Positions 60,544 through 64,000 of a DNA stretch of 64,000 nucleotides are shown here, piece after piece. Numbering within the stretch: position 1 is the first letter of the stretch; each line of letters starts with the position of its first letter. The position numbers were made by a program, and so were the translations under genes. The DNA is from Achromobacter pestifer (GTDB taxonomy: Bacteria > Pseudomonadota > Gammaproteobacteria > Burkholderiales > Burkholderiaceae_B), in the NCBI RefSeq assembly GCF_013267355.1, contig NZ_CP053985.1, positions 2,046,001 through 2,110,000 on the forward strand. Reading direction: 5' to 3'. The notes beneath the pieces are model-generated. The model did not search any database and was not told the origin of the DNA. It saw only the letters and a list, made by a program, of their open reading frames with translations.

Positions 60544-61236
60544 TCATATGCCCAGGTAGCGCTGCGCCAGCTCGGGCTGGGTGGACAGTTCCGCGGGCTG
60601 CCCCGACCAGGCCACCCGGCCCTTGTCCACGATGTAGTGGCGGTCCACCAGCGTCGCCATTTCGGGCAGGTTCTTGTCGATGACAAGGATGGTCTGGCCC
60701 TCGGCCTTCAGCGCCCGCAGGCAGCGCCAGATCTCCTGCCGGATGAGCGGCGCCAGCCCCTCGGTGGCTTCGTCCAGGATCAGGAGCTTGGGATTGGTCA
60801 TGAGCGCGCGGCCCACCACCAGCATCTGCTGTTCGCCGCCCGACAGGGTCCGCGACGACTGCCCGCGGCGCTCCTTCAGGCGCGGGAACAGCGTGTAGAC
60901 GCGTTCCAGATCCCATCCGCCCGCCGCGGCGCGTGAAGTCGCCACCAGGTTTTCCTGCACCGTCAGGGATCCGAACACGCGCCGGCCTTCCGGCACCAAC
61001 CCCACGCCCAGGCGCGCCACGCTGCTGGGCGCGGAACGGCCCAGCGTCTGGCCGCGGAACTGTACCGCGCCGCCGGTGGCGGGCAGCATGCCCATCAGGG
61101 TCTTGATCGTGGTGGTCTTGCCCATGCCGTTGCGCCCGATCAGCGAGATCACCTCGCCTTCACTAGCCTCGAACGACATGCCGAACAGGACCTTGCTGGA
61201 GCCGTAGCCCCCCGTCAGCCCGTCAACCTTCAACAT
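60544..61236 (-). CDS. livF: Branched-chain amino acid-type ABC transporter ATP-binding protein LivF
   Basis: A 230-residue ATPase: Walker A GRNGMGKTT, Q-loop LVPEGRRVFGSLTV, signature LSGGEQQM, Walker B LLILDEATEGL. The overall form is LivF. It overlaps the livG end by 14 bp. No transport specificity is visible in the ATPase; this subfamily also serves urea, amides and aromatic acids. Confidence 0.92.
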   Translation of the reverse strand: MLKVDGLTGGYGSSKVLFGMSFEASEGEVISLIGRNGMGKTTTIKTLMGMLPATGGAVQFRGQTLGRSAPSSVARLGVGLVPEGRRVFGSLTVQENLVATSRAAAGGWDLERVYTLFPRLKERRGQSSRTLSGGEQQMLVVGRALMTNPKLLILDEATEGLAPLIRQEIWRCLRALKAEGQTILVIDKNLPEMATLVDRHYIVDKGRVAWSGQPAELSTQPELAQRYLGI

Positions 61237-61993
61237 GTTCTTCTCCCAGATAGGCGGCGCGCACTTCCGGATGGCGGCGCACTTCCTCGGGCGAGCCGCT
61301 GAACACCACGCGGCCGTAGACCAGCACGCTGATGCGGTCGGCCAACGCGAACACCGCGTCCATGTCGTGTTCCACCAGCAGGATGCCGTAGTCGCCTTTC
61401 ATGCCTTGCAGCAGCCGCGTCATGCGCGCCGATTCCTCGGGCCCCATGCCGGCCATGGGCTCGTCCAGCAGCAACAGCCGCGGCGCACGCGCCAGCGCCA
61501 CCGCCAGCTCCAGTTGCCGCTTCTCGCCGTGCGCCAGGTCCGAAGAACGCACGTGGCGGCGGTCCTCCAGCCCCACGTGCGTCAGCCATTGCATGGCCTC
61601 GGTCTTCAGTGCCGCGTCATGGCGCGGGTTGGACCAGGCCTGGAAGGCCCGGCCGCCCTTGAGCATGCGCGACAGGATCACGTTCTCCAGCGCGGTGTAC
61701 TCCTGGCACAGCTCGGTGATCTGGAACGAGCGGCCCAGCCCCAGGCGGGCGCGCTCGAAGGCGCGCAGCGCGGTCACGTCCTGCCCGTCCAGATGGATGG
61801 TGCCGGAATCCGGGCGGATCTCGCCGCAGATCTGCGCGATCAGGGTGGACTTGCCCGCGCCGTTGGGGCCGATGATGGCGTGGATCTCGCCCGCACGCAC
61901 ATCCAGGTCCACGCCGTTGGTGGCCACCACCGCGTCGAAGGCTTTGCGCAGCTGCGTCAGGCGCAACAGGCTGGCGCTTGCATCAGTCGGCAT
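61223..61993 (-). CDS. livG: Branched-chain amino acid-type ABC transporter ATP-binding protein LivG
   Basis: A 256-residue ATPase: Walker A GPNGAGKSTL, signature LAHGEKRQLELAVALA, Walker B LLLLDEPMAGMGPEE, H-loop VEHDMDAVF. It has the LivG-type helical insertion (LGLGRSFQITELCQEYTALENV). It overlaps livM by 11 bp. Confidence 0.92.
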   Translation of the reverse strand: MPTDASASLLRLTQLRKAFDAVVATNGVDLDVRAGEIHAIIGPNGAGKSTLIAQICGEIRPDSGTIHLDGQDVTALRAFERARLGLGRSFQITELCQEYTALENVILSRMLKGGRAFQAWSNPRHDAALKTEAMQWLTHVGLEDRRHVRSSDLAHGEKRQLELAVALARAPRLLLLDEPMAGMGPEESARMTRLLQGMKGDYGILLVEHDMDAVFALADRISVLVYGRVVFSGSPEEVRRHPEVRAAYLGEEHVEG

Positions 61994-62969
61994 GACGCGT
62001 CTCCAGCAATTTTCCGAACAGGCCCTTCTGGCCCCACAGCACCACTAGTACCAGGAAGGGTCCCATGTACAGCAGCCAATGCTCGGTCAGGGACGACAGC
62101 ATCTGCTCCAGCCCCAGGAACACCGCCGCGCCCGCGATCGGCCCCAGCAAGGTGCCAACGCCGCCCAGAATCACGATGGCCATGAGCTCGCCGGACTTGG
62201 TCCAGGCCGCCATGTCGGGCGTCACCAGCCCGGCATAGTTGGCCCACAGCACACCGGCCAGGCCCGTGCCCACCGCCGACAACACGAAGGCGCTGAGCCG
62301 GTACGGCGTGGGCGCCACGCCCAGGTTGATGGCGCGCCGCTCGCTCTGGCGCAGCGCCTGCAGCACCATGCCGAAGCGCGAGTTGGTCACGCGGATGCAA
62401 AGCAGCGTCCACAAGGTCAACAACGCCAGGCACACATAGTAGAAAGCCATGGGGCTTTCCAGATTGATGCCGGGCAGCTCATTGCGTTGTGGAATCATCA
62501 GGCCGTCATCGCCGCCGTAGAACTGCAGCGACACCAGCACGAAGTACACCATCTGGCCGAACGCCAGGGTGATCATGATGAACTGCACGCCGCGCGTGCG
62601 CAGCGCCAGATAACCGAACAGCCAGCCGGCCAGCGCGCACACGATGAGCGCTATCGGCCACACCACCAGCGCGGCATTGCTGCCGGCCCAGCCGAAAATC
62701 GGCCCGGCCTCCGCCGTGTGGAAAGCGATGATGCCCACCGCGTAGCCGCCCAACCCAAAGAACATGGCGTGGCCGAAACTGACCATGGCGCCATAGCCGA
62801 TCACCAGGTCCAGGCTGACCGCGGCCAGGCCGTAGATCAAGAAGCGCGTCACCACGCCAATCAGGAACGGCGAGCCCGAGGCCAGCGCCGCGGCCGGCAG
62901 CAGGATCAGCACCGCCAGGCCGCCCAGCCCCCAGCGGGCGCGGTTCGTAAGTGTGTATGCCATCTTCAT
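61983..62969 (-). CDS. livM: Branched-chain amino acid-type ABC transporter permease LivM
   Basis: A 328-residue permease of about 10 hydrophobic segments, with LDLVIGYGAMVSFGHAMFFGLGGYAVG and AINLGVAPTPYRLSAFVLSAVGTGLAGVLWANYAG, the LivM-type EAA region. The start ATG at 62969 overlaps the livH stop (ATGA). It is an inner-membrane component. Confidence 0.92.
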   Translation of the reverse strand: MKMAYTLTNRARWGLGGLAVLILLPAAALASGSPFLIGVVTRFLIYGLAAVSLDLVIGYGAMVSFGHAMFFGLGGYAVGIIAFHTAEAGPIFGWAGSNAALVVWPIALIVCALAGWLFGYLALRTRGVQFIMITLAFGQMVYFVLVSLQFYGGDDGLMIPQRNELPGINLESPMAFYYVCLALLTLWTLLCIRVTNSRFGMVLQALRQSERRAINLGVAPTPYRLSAFVLSAVGTGLAGVLWANYAGLVTPDMAAWTKSGELMAIVILGGVGTLLGPIAGAAVFLGLEQMLSSLTEHWLLYMGPFLVLVVLWGQKGLFGKLLETRHAD

Positions 62970-63880
62970 CCTCGCGCCGGGAACAGCCCGCCCGGCTTGG
63001 CGATCAGCACGATCGCCATCAACACATAGATGCTGGCCGAAGCCAGGCCTGCGGCCAGCGGGTCCGCCGTGGCCGGCGAGAACACCGTCGACAGCAGCTG
63101 CGGCAGGAAGGCCCGCCCCAGGCTGTCCACCATGCCCACCAACAAGGCGCCGGCCAAGGCCCCGCGCACCGAACCGACCCCGCCGATCACGATCACCACG
63201 AAGGTCGTGATCAGGATGCGTTCGCCCATGCCGATTTCCACTGCCAGTAGCGGCGCGGCCATCACGCCGGCCAGTCCACACAGCAAGGCGCCCAGGCCGA
63301 ACACCAGCGTGTAGAGCTTGCGGATGTCTATGCCCAGCGCGTCGACCATCTCGCGGTCATCGGCGCCCGCGCGGATCAGCATGCCGATGCGCGTGCGGTT
63401 GACCAGCCACCACAGCCCCACCGCCACCAGCGCGCCGATGGCGATGAAGGACAGGCGGATCAGCGGGTACTGGAACCCGGGCGTCAGCGTCACCGCGCCT
63501 TCCAGGAAGGAGGGAATGCCCACCAGCGGCGGACGCCGGCCGAAGATCAGGCTGACCGCTTCGTTGGAGAACAACAGCAGGCCGAAGGTGGCCAGGACCT
63601 GGTACAAGTGGTCCCGCTTGTACAGCTTGCGTATCACCAGCACCTCGACCGAGATGCCGTACAGGCCCGCCCCCAGCAGCGCCGCCAGCACGCCCGCCAG
63701 GAACGAGCCGGTGGTGCCGATGGCGTAGGCCGCGCAATACGCCCCCACCATGTAGAACGAGCCGTGCGTCAGGTTGACCACGCCCATGATGCCGAAGATC
63801 AGCGTCAGTCCGGCGGCCAGCATGAACAGCATGGCGCCGAACTGCAGCCCGTTGAGCAGCTGTTCAAACAGGAGCGTCAT
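62966..63880 (-). CDS. livH: Branched-chain amino acid-type ABC transporter permease LivH
   Basis: A 304-residue permease. The opening LFEQLLNGLQFGAMLFMLAAGLTLIFGIMGVVNLTHGSFYMVGAY and the later EMVDALGIDIRKLYTLVFGLGALLCGLAGVMAAP are LivH hallmarks. It overlaps the upstream binding-protein gene by 4 bp. Confidence 0.93.
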   Translation of the reverse strand: MTLLFEQLLNGLQFGAMLFMLAAGLTLIFGIMGVVNLTHGSFYMVGAYCAAYAIGTTGSFLAGVLAALLGAGLYGISVEVLVIRKLYKRDHLYQVLATFGLLLFSNEAVSLIFGRRPPLVGIPSFLEGAVTLTPGFQYPLIRLSFIAIGALVAVGLWWLVNRTRIGMLIRAGADDREMVDALGIDIRKLYTLVFGLGALLCGLAGVMAAPLLAVEIGMGERILITTFVVIVIGGVGSVRGALAGALLVGMVDSLGRAFLPQLLSTVFSPATADPLAAGLASASIYVLMAIVLIAKPGGLFPARG

Positions 63881-64000
63881 GACGGCATCTTGCAGAATTG
63901 CGCGTAGGCGTCCTTGTCATCGGACACCAGCTTGCGGACCAGCTTCGGCGACAGGCCGCCGTCGCTGTCCTTCTCGATGCGCATCAAATACAGATCCTGG
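63877..64000 (-). CDS. ABC transporter substrate-binding protein (LivK-like), C-terminal end
   Basis: Only the last 40 codons are in the window (QDLYLMRIEKDSDGG..., ending YAQFCKMPS). The position before livHMGF and the stop-start overlap with livH identify it as the periplasmic receptor of this transporter. The rest lies to the right of the window. Confidence 0.75.
   Translation of the reverse strand, partial: QDLYLMRIEKDSDGGLSPKLVRKLVSDDKDAYAQFCKMPS

Overview
The window is very GC-rich, gene-dense bacterial chromosome. Gene families and gene order point to a betaproteobacterium of the Alcaligenaceae (Achromobacter/Bordetella-like). The pointers are four Bug-type solute receptors (tripartite tricarboxylate transporter SBPs), many LysR/GntR/IclR regulators, the ubiE-Tim44-ubiJ-ubiB block, adjacent metX-metW behind a SAM-II riboswitch, and GC-rich intergenic repeats. 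This placement is inference; no 16S or marker search was possible. I see no rRNA, tRNA, insertion sequence, prophage or CRISPR array. Both edges cut genes: a flavoprotein dehydrogenase on the left and a branched-chain amino acid-type binding protein on the right.

Layout: 1-7.2 kb holds a dehydrogenase tail, a GST, an orphan protein, a DUF3100 membrane protein with a divergent LysR gene and two LysR-like inverted repeats between them, a DUF2970 protein, a tandem 91-bp intergenic repeat, and assimilatory sulfite (or nitrite) reductase with its DUF934 partner. 7.2-11.4 kb is an IclR-controlled catabolic operon: Bug receptor, AMP-forming acyl-CoA synthetase and a citrate-synthase-fold lyase. 11.4-18.7 kb is a B12 module: metH, and divergent to it a cobalamin riboswitch driving a TonB receptor and a BtuF-like protein. 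18.8-28.6 kb is housekeeping: thiG-thiD, a PIMT-like methyltransferase, a TolC-type protein, the hldE adenylyltransferase half, a ferritin-like diiron protein and the ubiquinone genes.

28.8-33.5 kb carries phoB-phoR and a second, metal-type two-component system next to a DUF411 protein, with a perfect inverted repeat as likely operator. 33.6-42.8 kb has serA, a LysR/VOC pair, pxpBCA (5-oxoprolinase) with a GntR gene, a TRIC-type channel, a double Usp protein and ampG, which may start at ATT. 42.9-44.8 kb is metX-metW under a SAM-II riboswitch. 44.9-50.5 kb is the most distinctive accessory region: a GntR repressor gene and a divergent operon of SuyA-like, SuyB-like, Bug receptor, SlcC-like and ComC-like proteins. 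Its content matches (R/S)-sulfolactate degradation to pyruvate and sulfite.

50.6-64 kb contains an AEC permease, a LuxR-type DNA-binding protein lacking a sensor domain, a lipoprotein, a lysophospholipase-like hydrolase, gshA, a lipocalin, a deacylase/Bug/LysR group, and a leftward run of livKHMGF-type ABC genes followed by a GntR regulator and a formamidase-like hydrolase. The regulatory DNA is unusually readable: two riboswitches, several operator-like palindromes next to the matching regulator genes, one near-consensus promoter, four terminators and several strong intercistronic hairpins.
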